Below are positions 38,240 to 48,008 of a stretch of DNA of 64,000 bases, piece after piece. Below the pieces are notes generated by a model. The model ran no database searches. It saw only the letters and a program-made list of their open reading frames with translations, and had not been told where the DNA came from. The DNA lies in NCBI GenBank assembly GCA_021850985.1, contig JAJZJX010000006.1, forward strand, positions 1 to 64,000, in the 5' to 3' direction. Made by a program: the position numbers and the translations under genes. This DNA is from a bacterium. Its GTDB lineage: Bacteria; SZUA-79; Acidulodesulfobacterales; Acidulodesulfobacteraceae. Numbering within the stretch: position 1 is the first letter of the stretch; the number at the start of each line of letters is the position of its first letter.

Positions 38240-38305
38240 GTTTTAATCAATATATAAAACATTAAATATTATTAACATTAAATATAAATAAAGCGGAGGT
38301 ATATT

Positions 38306-38752
38306 ATGCCTGTATATTCGGAAAAAGTAATGGATCACTTTCAGAATCCAAGAAACGTAGGGGAAATAGAAAATGCGGACGGCGTAGGTGAACTTGGAAA
38401 TCCTACGTGCGGCGATATAATGAAAATATATATTAAAGTTAAGGACGATAAAATAGAAGACGTCAAATTTAAAACTTTCGGATGCGGAGCGGCCATAGCT
38501 ACGAGCTCTATGGTAACCGAACTCGTAAAAGGCAAGACTCTCGAAGAAGCCGAAAAAATATCTAATGAAGCAGTTGCAGAAGCGTTAGACGGACTTCCTC
38601 CGGTAAAGATGCACTGTTCAAATCTTGCCGCCGATGCGCTTCATCTTGCCATAGAAGATTATAAAGCCAGAAAAGAGGGCAAAGGTCCTATAGGCAGAGT
38701 TGAAACGCCGGAGCACGACGAAGACGAACACGATCTGCTCGAACAGGCTTAA
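38306..38752 (+). CDS. iscU: Fe-S cluster scaffold protein IscU/NifU-N
   Basis: YSEKVMDHFQNPRNVGEIENADGVGELGNPTCGDIMKIYIKV; FGCGAAIATSSMVTEL; KMHCSNLAADAL. Confidence 0.95.
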   Translation: MPVYSEKVMDHFQNPRNVGEIENADGVGELGNPTCGDIMKIYIKVKDDKIEDVKFKTFGCGAAIATSSMVTELVKGKTLEEAEKISNEAVAEALDGLPPVKMHCSNLAADALHLAIEDYKARKEGKGPIGRVETPEHDEDEHDLLEQA

Positions 38753-38827
38753 ACGAAAGGTCTGCTAATTTATACAAGCAGCTAATTAATATAATATCAT
38801 ATATATACAGGCAATATAATAATTATT

Positions 38828-39052
38828 ATGGATTACGATTACGATCTCGATACTTTCGGTCTGATGTGTCCAATGCCGATTATGGAAGTTGCCGAAGAGT
38901 TTAAAAAAATACCGGACGGTTCGGTATTAAAAGTGACGGCGTCCGACGAAGGTATTATAGAAGACTTAAAGAGTTACTGCAAAAAAACCGGACATGAATT
39001 TCTGTCTTACGAAATTAATTTGCCCGAATACATAGTTTACGTTAAAAAATAA
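38828..39052 (+). CDS. tusA: Sulfurtransferase TusA/SirA family
   Basis: DTFGLMCPMPIMEVAEEFKKIPDGSVLKVTASDEG. Confidence 0.92.
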   Translation: MDYDYDLDTFGLMCPMPIMEVAEEFKKIPDGSVLKVTASDEGIIEDLKSYCKKTGHEFLSYEINLPEYIVYVKK

Positions 39053-39109
39053 AAACGATAATATATAAAATAATTATATAAAATATAGATTGCTGCATAT
39101 TTTTTAAAT

Positions 39110-40306
39110 TTGGAGGCAAAAGTGAAAATAATAAATTTCGACCATTTTGCTGCTACGAAAATGAGGCAGGAAGTAAAAGATGCAATGGAACCTTACTTTA
39201 TTTCCGAATACGGTAATCCCCAAAGCATTCATACCTTAGGCGACGAGCCCAGAGAAGCCTTATCTAAAGCCAGACTGCAGGCCGCCGAACTTTTAAACGC
39301 TTCAAGCAATGAAGTTATATTTACCGGAAGCGGTTCCGAATCGAACAACCTGGCAATAAAAGGAACGGCTTTTGCTAGAATGGACAAAGGCAGACATATA
39401 ATAGTTTCTAAAATAGAACATTTCAGCGTTTTAAATGCCGTTAAATCTTTAGCGAAGCTAGGTTTCGAGTTCAGCGAAGTTCCGGTTGACAAATACGGTA
39501 CGGTCGATCCGCAGGAAGTTAAAAACGCTTTAAGAAAAGATACCGTACTGGTAAGCATCGGACAGGCATCTAACGAGATAGGCACAATTCAGGATATTAA
39601 AGAAATTTCAAAAGTCGTTCATGAAAACTCGGCGGCGTATATGCATACCGATGCCAATACTTCATGCGGTTTTACCGAAACTGACGTAAAGGATCTCGGC
39701 GTTGATATGCTTTCTGCGGCGCCGCACAGATTTTACGGACCCAAAGGCACGGGTCTTTTTTACCTTAAAAAAGGGATACGCATAATGCCTTTGATAGACG
39801 GCGGGATTCAGGAATTCGGCCGCAGGGCGGGTACCGAAAACGTGCCTGCTATTGCCGGAGCGGGAGTTGCATGCGAACTTGCCAAAAAAGAGCTTAAATC
39901 CAGAACATCCCATCTACTGCCTATTCAAAAGGCCATCAAAGACGGAGTACTCAACAGTCTTGACGAAGTTTATTTAAACGGGCATCCCGAAAAAAGACTT
40001 CCTAACAATCTCAATTTTGTCGTAAAATATATAGAGGGCGAGTCTATGCTTATGTGGCTCAACAACAACGGGATTATGGTTGCGAGCGGTTCGGCCTGCA
40101 CGTCTAAAATACTAAAATCGTCGCACGTATTAAATGCAATCGGAGTCGATGCCGCGCTTGCCCAGGGATCTCTCCTGATATCCCTCGGTGAGGACAACAC
40201 CTTGGAAGATGCTGAATATTTCGTAAAAGAGCTTCCCGCCGTAGTCAAAAAATTAAGGGAGATGTCGCCTCTTTACGAAGAGGTTATGAAAAGGAATAAA
40301 AAGTAA
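39110..40306 (+). CDS. iscS: Cysteine desulfurase NifS/IscS
   Basis: MEPYFISEYGNPQSIHTLG; HTDANTSCGF; SAAPHRFYGPKGTGLFYLKKG; ASGSACTS. Confidence 0.95.
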   Translation: MEAKVKIINFDHFAATKMRQEVKDAMEPYFISEYGNPQSIHTLGDEPREALSKARLQAAELLNASSNEVIFTGSGSESNNLAIKGTAFARMDKGRHIIVSKIEHFSVLNAVKSLAKLGFEFSEVPVDKYGTVDPQEVKNALRKDTVLVSIGQASNEIGTIQDIKEISKVVHENSAAYMHTDANTSCGFTETDVKDLGVDMLSAAPHRFYGPKGTGLFYLKKGIRIMPLIDGGIQEFGRRAGTENVPAIAGAGVACELAKKELKSRTSHLLPIQKAIKDGVLNSLDEVYLNGHPEKRLPNNLNFVVKYIEGESMLMWLNNNGIMVASGSACTSKILKSSHVLNAIGVDAALAQGSLLISLGEDNTLEDAEYFVKELPAVVKKLREMSPLYEEVMKRNKK

Positions 40307-40417
40307 AAACCAAGATGCTATTTGATTTTCGTTCATTTCTATTTGGCTGCAAATACTTGCGAAAATCCTTGAACGAATATATTTTAAATTGTATAATAAT
40401 AAATTAAATAATAAACC

Positions 40418-40492
40418 GGGCGCGTAACTCAGGGGTAGAGTGCCACCTTCACACGGTGGAAGCCGCAGGTTCGAGACCTGCCGCGCCCACCA
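40418..40492 (+). tRNA. tRNA-Val (anticodon CAC), CCA encoded
   Basis: gggcgcg...cgcgccc acceptor; ccacc ttcacac ggtgg anticodon arm; gcaggttcgagacctgc T-arm. Confidence 0.95.
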
Positions 40493-40884
40493 CGCCAAAA
40501 TAAAGAAATAAAGCCTTTAGATTTTTCCGAATAATTCCTTTCGTTTAAATAACATTTTCAACCTAAACTTTCGCAGATGCCGGATGAAAAATGAATCCAT
40601 GCGCAAACTCTTTCGCTAAGCTTCAAGAGTATTACTACGGGTTTTCGTCCGCCCTTAACAGTATATTAATTTTAATATTAATTTTAACCTAAAGGGGACA
40701 TTTCTACTTTGCTAAGAAGGGGACATTTCTATTTTGCCTTGACACAATCGTTAGAACAGAACGTTAGAACTATCTTGATTAAAATTACTTTAGTGATATA
40801 ATAAGAAATAATTAAAAAATAATAAAAATTATTTTTATTGCATATTTTATTCCATTTTATTGTGAATTTTAATTAATACAATTT

Positions 40885-43515
40885 ATGAACAATACTGAAG
40901 ATTTCAAACCTAAAAACCTCGACGCCTGCGGGCTTATCGAAGCATTGTTCGGTTCAAAGTCCCTGGGGGTTTTTATCTACCAGAAAGACTGCAGGATAAT
41001 CCATTCTAATAAAACATTCAGGGAATTTATAGGCTATTCCGAAGACGAACTTAAAAGATTGACGCCTTACGATATAGTAGCCGACGAATATAAAGAGGAA
41101 GTTAAAAAACTTAACGAAAGGAGAATAAAGGGAGAATTTTTTGCAGGCGAGCAGATTAATCATATGCACGTTACCAAAGAAGGCATGTTTAAACCTACCG
41201 TCGTTTTTGCATATACGGTGCTTTACGACGGCAAACCCGCAGGCTTGGTTATAGTGCAGGACGTTTCAAAGCAGAAAATGTACGACAGTTTGTTTAGTTC
41301 TTTTAAGTCGCTTCAAACTATGTACGCTACACTGTCTGAAGTTAACCAGATTATCGTAAGGGCAAAAGATGAAAGTATTTTATTTTCCGATATATCCAAA
41401 AAAATAATCGATAAAGGTTTATTCGTAGATTCTTTTATAGTTCTTTTCGATTCCAACCTTGATATAATTGCTTCCTTTTCTAACGAAAAAAGCAATTATT
41501 TAAACTATTTAAAAAATCACCTGAGTACGTCCGAAGCAAAAAAAGGACCGCTTATTACGTCATTTCTAAAATCAAAAATAGTTATCAACAACGATACCTT
41601 AAAAAATTCTTTAATGCTGCCTTGGAAAGAAGAACTTGCAAACAGAGGTTTTCTTTCAAGCGCCGCCGTGCCGGTTATAAAAAAAGGAAAAACGATAGGT
41701 GTTCTTTCGTTATATGCAAAAGAAAAAGAATTTTTTAAAAGAGATGCCTATAATTTGTTAAAAGAAATGATGACGGATATAAATTATGCCCTCGATAAAA
41801 TAGAAGACGGAAAATGGCATTTTATGATTCGCACCGCATTAAATTCCGGTTCGGATTTTGCTATCATTTTAGACAAATATTTTAAAATATTATTCGTAAA
41901 TGAAAGCTCATATAAAATATTCGGCTATATAGCGGACGAACTTATAGGCGAACATTATTCCAAAATATTTGAAGGCGGCTCGGGCAAAAAATCGATAGCG
42001 GAAAGATTTCTTGCCACGATTATTTCCGGGGAAATATTAACTGATATATTTGCTTATAAAACGAAAAACGGCGGCGATATATACTGCTACACGACGATTA
42101 CGCCTTTTAGCGCCGGTAATTTTTCAAACGGCAGCGGCAGCGGCGCAGGCGGCGTTATCGAATATTATATAGCGACGGGAAAAGACATTACCGGCGAGAT
42201 CAAGGCGGAGGAAACCATAGAGCGCTTGATAAATTTTGATCCTCTGACAGGTTTTCCGAATAAAAAACTGCTGAAAGAAAAGATAGACGAATATATAAAA
42301 GAAGCATGTTATGCCGGCGTTTCGTCACATTGCGCCTTTGCCATATTGAATCCCGTCAATTTATCTTTAATAAACCATACTTACGGCTTTGAAACCGGCA
42401 GCAGGATATTAAAGGAAGCAGGCGATAAGATAAAAAAAATTATAAAAAATTTCGATATTTTGGCAAGATGGGAAGCGGATAAATTTGCAGTGTTTTTAAA
42501 ACGGTTAAAATTCGATGAAGATGCGCTTCATATAATAAACAGAATTTTGGCGGTTATTAACGAACCGTATTATATGATGCAGGACGGCGAAAAAAAGATA
42601 AATATATCTTTTAACGCCGGAATATCCGTTTATTCTAAAGATACCGGCACCGCGCAGGCTATGTTCGACCAAGCCGAATCGGCGCTTCTTGACGCAAAAT
42701 CAAAAGGAGAAAATGCCGTAAGTTTTTTTAAAAAGGAGTTTGAGGAATCGGCACGAAAAAAAGTAGAGCTAAAAAACGGTCTCAGCGAAGCTTTTGAAAA
42801 AAATCAATTCATACTGTACTATCAGCCCTATTTCGACATAAAAACCGGTTCGATAAAAGGAGCCGAAGCTCTTCTACGGTGGCAGAAAGACGATAAACTG
42901 GTTCCGCCTATGGAGTTTATACCGTTCATGGAGCAGAGCGGGATAATTACCAAGGTTGAAAACTGGATTTTAGAAGACGTATCGCTCAATATCAGAAAGT
43001 GGTCGGACGAAGGGCTTAAAGTAGTACCTATTTCAGTCAATATATCCCCAGTCAGTTTTGCCGACCCTAATTTAAAAGACAATATGCATGCCGCGCTTAA
43101 TAAAAACGGCGTAAAACCGGGTATGTTTAATTTGGAAATCGTAGAAAGAACATTTATAAATAACTTAGACTACTCTTCAAAACTTCTGGGAAGTTTAAAA
43201 GAAAAAGGATTCGGACTTTCCATAGACGATTTCGGAACCGGATATTCTTCTCTTTCCTATCTTGCCGACCTTCCGTTCGATATACTTAAAATCGATATAT
43301 CTTTCGTCAGGAAAATGCTTGCGGATAAACATTCCAGATATATAGTCGAAACTATAATTTATCTTTCAAAGAAATTAAATATGCAATCTATCGCAGAGGG
43401 CGTAGAGACCGTTGAGCAGTTCAATCTATTAAAAGAATTAGGATGCGATTATATTCAAGGGTTTTTGCTCTCAAAACCATTAGAGATTGAAAAATTTAAA
43501 ACAATGCTGGTTTAA
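40885..43515 (+). CDS. PAS-GAF-PAS-GGDEF(degenerate)-EAL c-di-GMP signaling protein
   Basis: PAS segments, GAF-like region, WEADKF in place of GGDEF, intact EALLRW, NISPVSF, IDDFGTGYSSLSYL. Confidence 0.93.
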   Translation: MNNTEDFKPKNLDACGLIEALFGSKSLGVFIYQKDCRIIHSNKTFREFIGYSEDELKRLTPYDIVADEYKEEVKKLNERRIKGEFFAGEQINHMHVTKEGMFKPTVVFAYTVLYDGKPAGLVIVQDVSKQKMYDSLFSSFKSLQTMYATLSEVNQIIVRAKDESILFSDISKKIIDKGLFVDSFIVLFDSNLDIIASFSNEKSNYLNYLKNHLSTSEAKKGPLITSFLKSKIVINNDTLKNSLMLPWKEELANRGFLSSAAVPVIKKGKTIGVLSLYAKEKEFFKRDAYNLLKEMMTDINYALDKIEDGKWHFMIRTALNSGSDFAIILDKYFKILFVNESSYKIFGYIADELIGEHYSKIFEGGSGKKSIAERFLATIISGEILTDIFAYKTKNGGDIYCYTTITPFSAGNFSNGSGSGAGGVIEYYIATGKDITGEIKAEETIERLINFDPLTGFPNKKLLKEKIDEYIKEACYAGVSSHCAFAILNPVNLSLINHTYGFETGSRILKEAGDKIKKIIKNFDILARWEADKFAVFLKRLKFDEDALHIINRILAVINEPYYMMQDGEKKINISFNAGISVYSKDTGTAQAMFDQAESALLDAKSKGENAVSFFKKEFEESARKKVELKNGLSEAFEKNQFILYYQPYFDIKTGSIKGAEALLRWQKDDKLVPPMEFIPFMEQSGIITKVENWILEDVSLNIRKWSDEGLKVVPISVNISPVSFADPNLKDNMHAALNKNGVKPGMFNLEIVERTFINNLDYSSKLLGSLKEKGFGLSIDDFGTGYSSLSYLADLPFDILKIDISFVRKMLADKHSRYIVETIIYLSKKLNMQSIAEGVETVEQFNLLKELGCDYIQGFLLSKPLEIEKFKTMLV

Positions 43516-43521
43516 AAAAAT

Positions 43522-44148
43522 ATGGCTAAAATTTTTATAACGGGCGGAATTTCTTCCGGCAAGTCGCAGTTTGCCGAAAATACGGCGCTTGCGCTTTATA
43601 AGTCCAATATTATTGCAGACGCCGGCATGTCGGGCGGAATGGCAGGAGGAGCGGAAACCGATGCCGATAATTTCCGGCTGCTTCATTTTATAGCTACCGC
43701 AAATACGAATATTAATATAAAAGACGGCGAAATGATTTTGAAAATTAAAAGGCATAAGGAAAAGCGGAATAAAGCTTTTGCCGTGCATGAAAATTTCGGC
43801 GATTTAACTGCCGAAATAGATGCAGTACGCAATTATTTTCCCGATGAACGGGTTGCGGAAAGGTGCGTAATATTAATAGATTCAATGACGTTATGGCTTT
43901 CGTCCGTTTTTACCGGCATAGAATATTTTGATTCTGCCGAAAAAACAGTCTTGAATTTTGCCGAATATATTTCCCGTATAAAATGTTCCGTAATAACGGT
44001 TTCCGATTCTCTCGGCTTTAATTTGGTTCCCGCAGATGCATACGTCAGAAAATTCGTAGAATTAAACGGTTTAATGGAGCAGAAACTTTCCTCCCTTTCG
44101 GATAAAGCCTACTGCGTTATCGCAGGAAATCCGCTTGCGTTGAAGTAG
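43522..44148 (+). CDS. cobU: Adenosylcobinamide kinase/phosphate guanylyltransferase
   Basis: FITGGISSGKSQFAENTAL P-loop; genomic context with cobT/cobS. Confidence 0.85.
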   Translation: MAKIFITGGISSGKSQFAENTALALYKSNIIADAGMSGGMAGGAETDADNFRLLHFIATANTNINIKDGEMILKIKRHKEKRNKAFAVHENFGDLTAEIDAVRNYFPDERVAERCVILIDSMTLWLSSVFTGIEYFDSAEKTVLNFAEYISRIKCSVITVSDSLGFNLVPADAYVRKFVELNGLMEQKLSSLSDKAYCVIAGNPLALK

Positions 44149-44172
44149 AATCTAATTTATAATTAATCTTAT

Positions 44173-45306
44173 ATGAACACGAAATTGAATCATAAGGAAC
44201 GTCTATTTTCTATTGCCGATCGAATTAAACCGGTCGATAAAAAAAAATTTTATAAAATTGCCGAAAACAGGCTGAATAAGCTGATTAAACCCAAGGGCAG
44301 CCTCGGCAGGTTAGAAGACTTTGCAAAAGACGTAGTGGCTATAACGGAGGAAGAAAGACCTTTTTCGGCTTGTTATAATAAAGAAAATAAATGCTTAAAT
44401 CTTAATAAATACGTCTGCGTTTTTGCCGGAGACCACGGAGTAGTCGAAGAGGGCGTCAGCTTGTTTAAGCAGGACGTTACGACCCAAATGGTCGTTAATT
44501 TTCTTAGCGGCGGAGCCGCAATTAATACGATAGCCGCTTCCGTAGGCGCCGATGTTTTAGTAATCGACGTAGGAATAAAAAACGATGCGCCGTTTCAAGG
44601 AGACAATTTCATAAGCGGAAAAATAAAAAACGGCACCTTTAATATTTGCAAAGGTCCGGCAATGACTGAAAACGAAGCCGCAGAATCTATTTTAAAAGGC
44701 ATAGAAACCGCCGATATAGTAATTAAGAAAAAAGGCGCCGATATATGCGCAACCGGCGATATGGGCATAGGCAATACGACGCCCGCCTCTGCGATTACCT
44801 GCTTTTATTCAAAAAAATCTCCGGAACTCGTCTGCGGAAAAGGGACGGGCGTGAGCGCCGCCGTAATTAAGAAAAAAGCGGCGATTATTAAAAAAGCCGT
44901 CGAATTCAATATAAAAGGCGGCGTAAAGGGCGATGCCGTGGACGTTCTTGCCGGCGTCGGCGGATTGGAAATAGGCGCTATAGCCGGATTTATAATAGGC
45001 TGCGCCCTAAACAGGACGCCGGTTGTAGTGGACGGTTTTATTTCTACGGCCGGGGCGCTGATTGCTTTAAATATTAACCCCGCAGTTTCCGATTATATGT
45101 TTATGGGTCATCTTTCCGAAGAAAAAGGACACAAGACCGCGGTTGCTATTATCGGCAAAACCCCTATATTAAATCTCTCTATGAGACTCGGCGAAGGAAC
45201 CGGAGCCGTTATTGCGATGAAAATAATCGAAACTGCGCTTAATATGTATAATAATATGCTTACGTTTGACGAAGCAGGCGTGAAAGCTTCTAAACTTAAT
45301 GTTTAG
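44173..45306 (+). CDS. cobT: Nicotinate-nucleotide--dimethylbenzimidazole phosphoribosyltransferase
   Basis: KPKGSLGRLEDFA; VFAGDHGVVEEGVSLF; GDMGIGNTTPASAI; FMGHLSEEKGHKTA. Confidence 0.96.
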   Translation: MNTKLNHKERLFSIADRIKPVDKKKFYKIAENRLNKLIKPKGSLGRLEDFAKDVVAITEEERPFSACYNKENKCLNLNKYVCVFAGDHGVVEEGVSLFKQDVTTQMVVNFLSGGAAINTIAASVGADVLVIDVGIKNDAPFQGDNFISGKIKNGTFNICKGPAMTENEAAESILKGIETADIVIKKKGADICATGDMGIGNTTPASAITCFYSKKSPELVCGKGTGVSAAVIKKKAAIIKKAVEFNIKGGVKGDAVDVLAGVGGLEIGAIAGFIIGCALNRTPVVVDGFISTAGALIALNINPAVSDYMFMGHLSEEKGHKTAVAIIGKTPILNLSMRLGEGTGAVIAMKIIETALNMYNNMLTFDEAGVKASKLNV

Positions 45307-45312
45307 TCCTCT

Positions 45313-46173
45313 ATGTCTATATTGAGCGAATTTTTAGAGTCCGTAAATTTTTTGACCGTATTTAAATTCAAAAACAAAAAATACGCTGGTGTTACGCAGA
45401 CGGAACTTTTAATAAAATCTATTAAATATTTTCCCGCCGCAGGTCTTTTTATAGGCATTGCAACAGCTTTCGTCTTTTATGTATTTAATAAATTTTTGCC
45501 CTTATATCCCTCTGCTTTAATTTCTATTTTCTGCCTTTACGCCGTTACGGGCGGTCTTCATTTCGACGGTCTGTCGGATACTTCGGACGGTTTTTTCGCA
45601 TATCTGAAAAGCGGAGACAGAAACAGATTTTATAAAGCTATGAAGGACGTTAACGCAGGCGCAGCGGGAAACATTGCCGTTATTTTTTACGTTTTAATTA
45701 TGTGGTCGCTAATTATATCGGCAAATCAAACATACAGCCTTTACGCTTCAATGCCGCCTTTTTTAGCTTTAAAACATTTTACCGGAATTTTTAGCTTTCT
45801 TGATTTTAAGTTTAATTTTGTATATTTAGTTTTACTGCTTTTTCCTGCAGCCGGAAGATATTCCATAGTAGTTGCATCTTATTTTTCGGAAACTCCGGAA
45901 AATTTTAAAGGAATAGGAACGGTTTTTACCGAAGGAACAGATACGAAAACTTTTTTGTTTGCCTCCTTCATCGCTTTTTTAATTATATGCCTTCTTTCAG
46001 GGCTTGCCGGTTTTTTTTCTATTTTAATTACTATTCTTGCCGTTTTTCTGATATCGCTGTATTTCAGAAAAAAATTCGGCGGCGTAAACGGAGATATGAT
46101 AGGTTTTACGGTTAAATTATCCGAGCTTGTTTTTGTAGCGGCTTTGCTGGGATTTCATAAAGCGCTGTATTAA
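45313..46173 (+). CDS. cobS: Adenosylcobinamide-GDP ribazoletransferase
   Basis: TGGLHFDGLSDTSDGFFAYLKSGDRNRFYKAMKDVNAGAAG; GGVNGDMIGFTVKLSEL. Confidence 0.95.
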   Translation: MSILSEFLESVNFLTVFKFKNKKYAGVTQTELLIKSIKYFPAAGLFIGIATAFVFYVFNKFLPLYPSALISIFCLYAVTGGLHFDGLSDTSDGFFAYLKSGDRNRFYKAMKDVNAGAAGNIAVIFYVLIMWSLIISANQTYSLYASMPPFLALKHFTGIFSFLDFKFNFVYLVLLLFPAAGRYSIVVASYFSETPENFKGIGTVFTEGTDTKTFLFASFIAFLIICLLSGLAGFFSILITILAVFLISLYFRKKFGGVNGDMIGFTVKLSELVFVAALLGFHKALY

Positions 46174-46247
46174 TTTGCGACGAGAACAGATTTGCGACTG
46201 GGACAGAATTGCATTCTGTACCAGTAATATAATATAAGAGGATTTTT

Positions 46248-47954
46248 ATGTTTGCTGTTTATTTTGCTTCCGACAGGTCGTCTTCGGGAAAATCCACGGT
46301 TACTCTTGCTTTTTCGAGAAAATTAAAAGACGAAGGATATTTTTTAAGCCTTTATAAAACTGGACCTGATTTTATAGACCCCGTCATATTGTCGAAAGCT
46401 TTAAACTCCGAAATTCGGGTTAAAAATTTAGATCCGTTTTTAATTCCCGACCGATTTTTAAAGGAATGGTTCTTTAAGGAAATTTCCCCCGAATTTGGTT
46501 CAGCCGTTAACGGAACTAACGCCGGCTTAAATTTTAACGCCGGTGAAAGCAAAAAAGCGTTCATAGCCGAAAGCGCAATGGGGCTTTACGACGGAAACTC
46601 TTTTGCGGTAGCAAAAAAGTTTAAATTTCCGGTCGTATTAATAATGGACTGCAAAAAAATTTCTTCTACTATGGCTTCCCTTATTTACGGTTTGAAAAAT
46701 TACAAAAAAGGCATAAATGTTTGCGGCGTTATCCTTAATAATATTTCTTCCGAAAGGCATTATGAAATAATCCGCGATGAAATTAAAGAAAATATAAGCG
46801 GAGTAGAGGTTTTCGGCTATATTAAAAACGACGAAAATATTTTTTCAATTAAAGAACGCCATCTTGGACTTATAGTTCCGGAAGGTGAAGGCGGATATAA
46901 AACCGGAGGCTGGCATAAAGACGCAGGCGTATCCGGAGGCGAAATACGAAAAGAAATAAAAATAAGCGGGTTTGAAAAAACTGTTATAAATATAAAAGAT
47001 GCGGTATTTAAAAATGTTGATTTTAACTTTATGGTAAATATACTGGAAAAAAATTCCAAAGATTTCATCGGGTTGATTTACGGCAAAAAGCCGGAATATA
47101 AAAAACAGACATACAAAAAATACGCCGGCAAAAATAACGACGGCAACGAAAATGAAAATAGCGGGGGCGGCAAAGATAACAAAGACGGCGCCGGCTGTAA
47201 CGGCATAAGTAATAATAAAATAGATAAAAAAGCTTCAAAAATAAAAATAGCCGTGGCTTTCGACGAAGCCTTCTTTTTTTATTATAATTTCAACTTTGAA
47301 ATACTGAAAAGTTTCGGAGCGGAAATAGTTTTTTTCAGCCCTTTAAAAGACAAGATGCTGCCTTCGGGAATAAAAGCGGTTTACATTGGCGGCGGATATC
47401 CGGAAATTTACGCCGCCGCTTTGGAAAGCAATAATTCCATAAAAAAAGAAATTTATGAATTCCATAAAAATAATGGTATAATATATGGCGAGTGCGGCGG
47501 TCTTATGTATCTGTGCGAAAAAATTTCCTATAAAGGGGAAAGTTACGGCGCATGCGGAATTTTTCCCTTTGAAGCCTCTATGGATAAAGGGGGATTATCC
47601 CTTGGCTACAGAACGGTAAGGCTGAAAGAAAATACGTTTCTTGGGAAAGCCGGTTTAACTGTTAACGGGCATGAATTCCATTATTCAAAACTTCTGCCGT
47701 CGGCGACACATCAAACCGTCGTGCCGGTTGCTAATGAGCATGCCGGTTCAACGGAGTTGAAGACGGCGTTTCCGCCGGAAGTAAAGGTATCGGCGGTCAA
47801 AACCGTTACGGAATACGCAAGTTTAAGCGCTCCTGGGATATGGAAACAGGAAGGATATAACATTTTGAATACTATAGGCAGCTACGTACATCTGTCTTTT
47901 TATTCAAACAAGATTGCGGCGGAAAGTTTTGTGAAATCGGCTAAAAATTTATAA
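46248..47954 (+). CDS. cbiA: Cobyrinate a,c-diamide synthase
   Basis: ASDRSSSGKSTVTLAFSRKL; GPDFIDPVILS; GGGYPEIYA; YGECGGLMYL. Confidence 0.93.
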   Translation: MFAVYFASDRSSSGKSTVTLAFSRKLKDEGYFLSLYKTGPDFIDPVILSKALNSEIRVKNLDPFLIPDRFLKEWFFKEISPEFGSAVNGTNAGLNFNAGESKKAFIAESAMGLYDGNSFAVAKKFKFPVVLIMDCKKISSTMASLIYGLKNYKKGINVCGVILNNISSERHYEIIRDEIKENISGVEVFGYIKNDENIFSIKERHLGLIVPEGEGGYKTGGWHKDAGVSGGEIRKEIKISGFEKTVINIKDAVFKNVDFNFMVNILEKNSKDFIGLIYGKKPEYKKQTYKKYAGKNNDGNENENSGGGKDNKDGAGCNGISNNKIDKKASKIKIAVAFDEAFFFYYNFNFEILKSFGAEIVFFSPLKDKMLPSGIKAVYIGGGYPEIYAAALESNNSIKKEIYEFHKNNGIIYGECGGLMYLCEKISYKGESYGACGIFPFEASMDKGGLSLGYRTVRLKENTFLGKAGLTVNGHEFHYSKLLPSATHQTVVPVANEHAGSTELKTAFPPEVKVSAVKTVTEYASLSAPGIWKQEGYNILNTIGSYVHLSFYSNKIAAESFVKSAKNL

Positions 47955-48008
47955 AATAATATAAAAATATATTTATAATAATATAAAAAATAAAAGGAAA
48001 ATAAAAAG

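Noticed and set aside
40253-40498. Minus ORF containing RQVSNLRLPPCEGGTLPLSYAPG
   Set aside because: Antisense of tRNA-Val, spurious
47955-48008. TPP or cobalamin riboswitch upstream of the ThiC-family gene
   Set aside because: Gap is only 54 nt of simple A/T sequence with no recognisable riboswitch core
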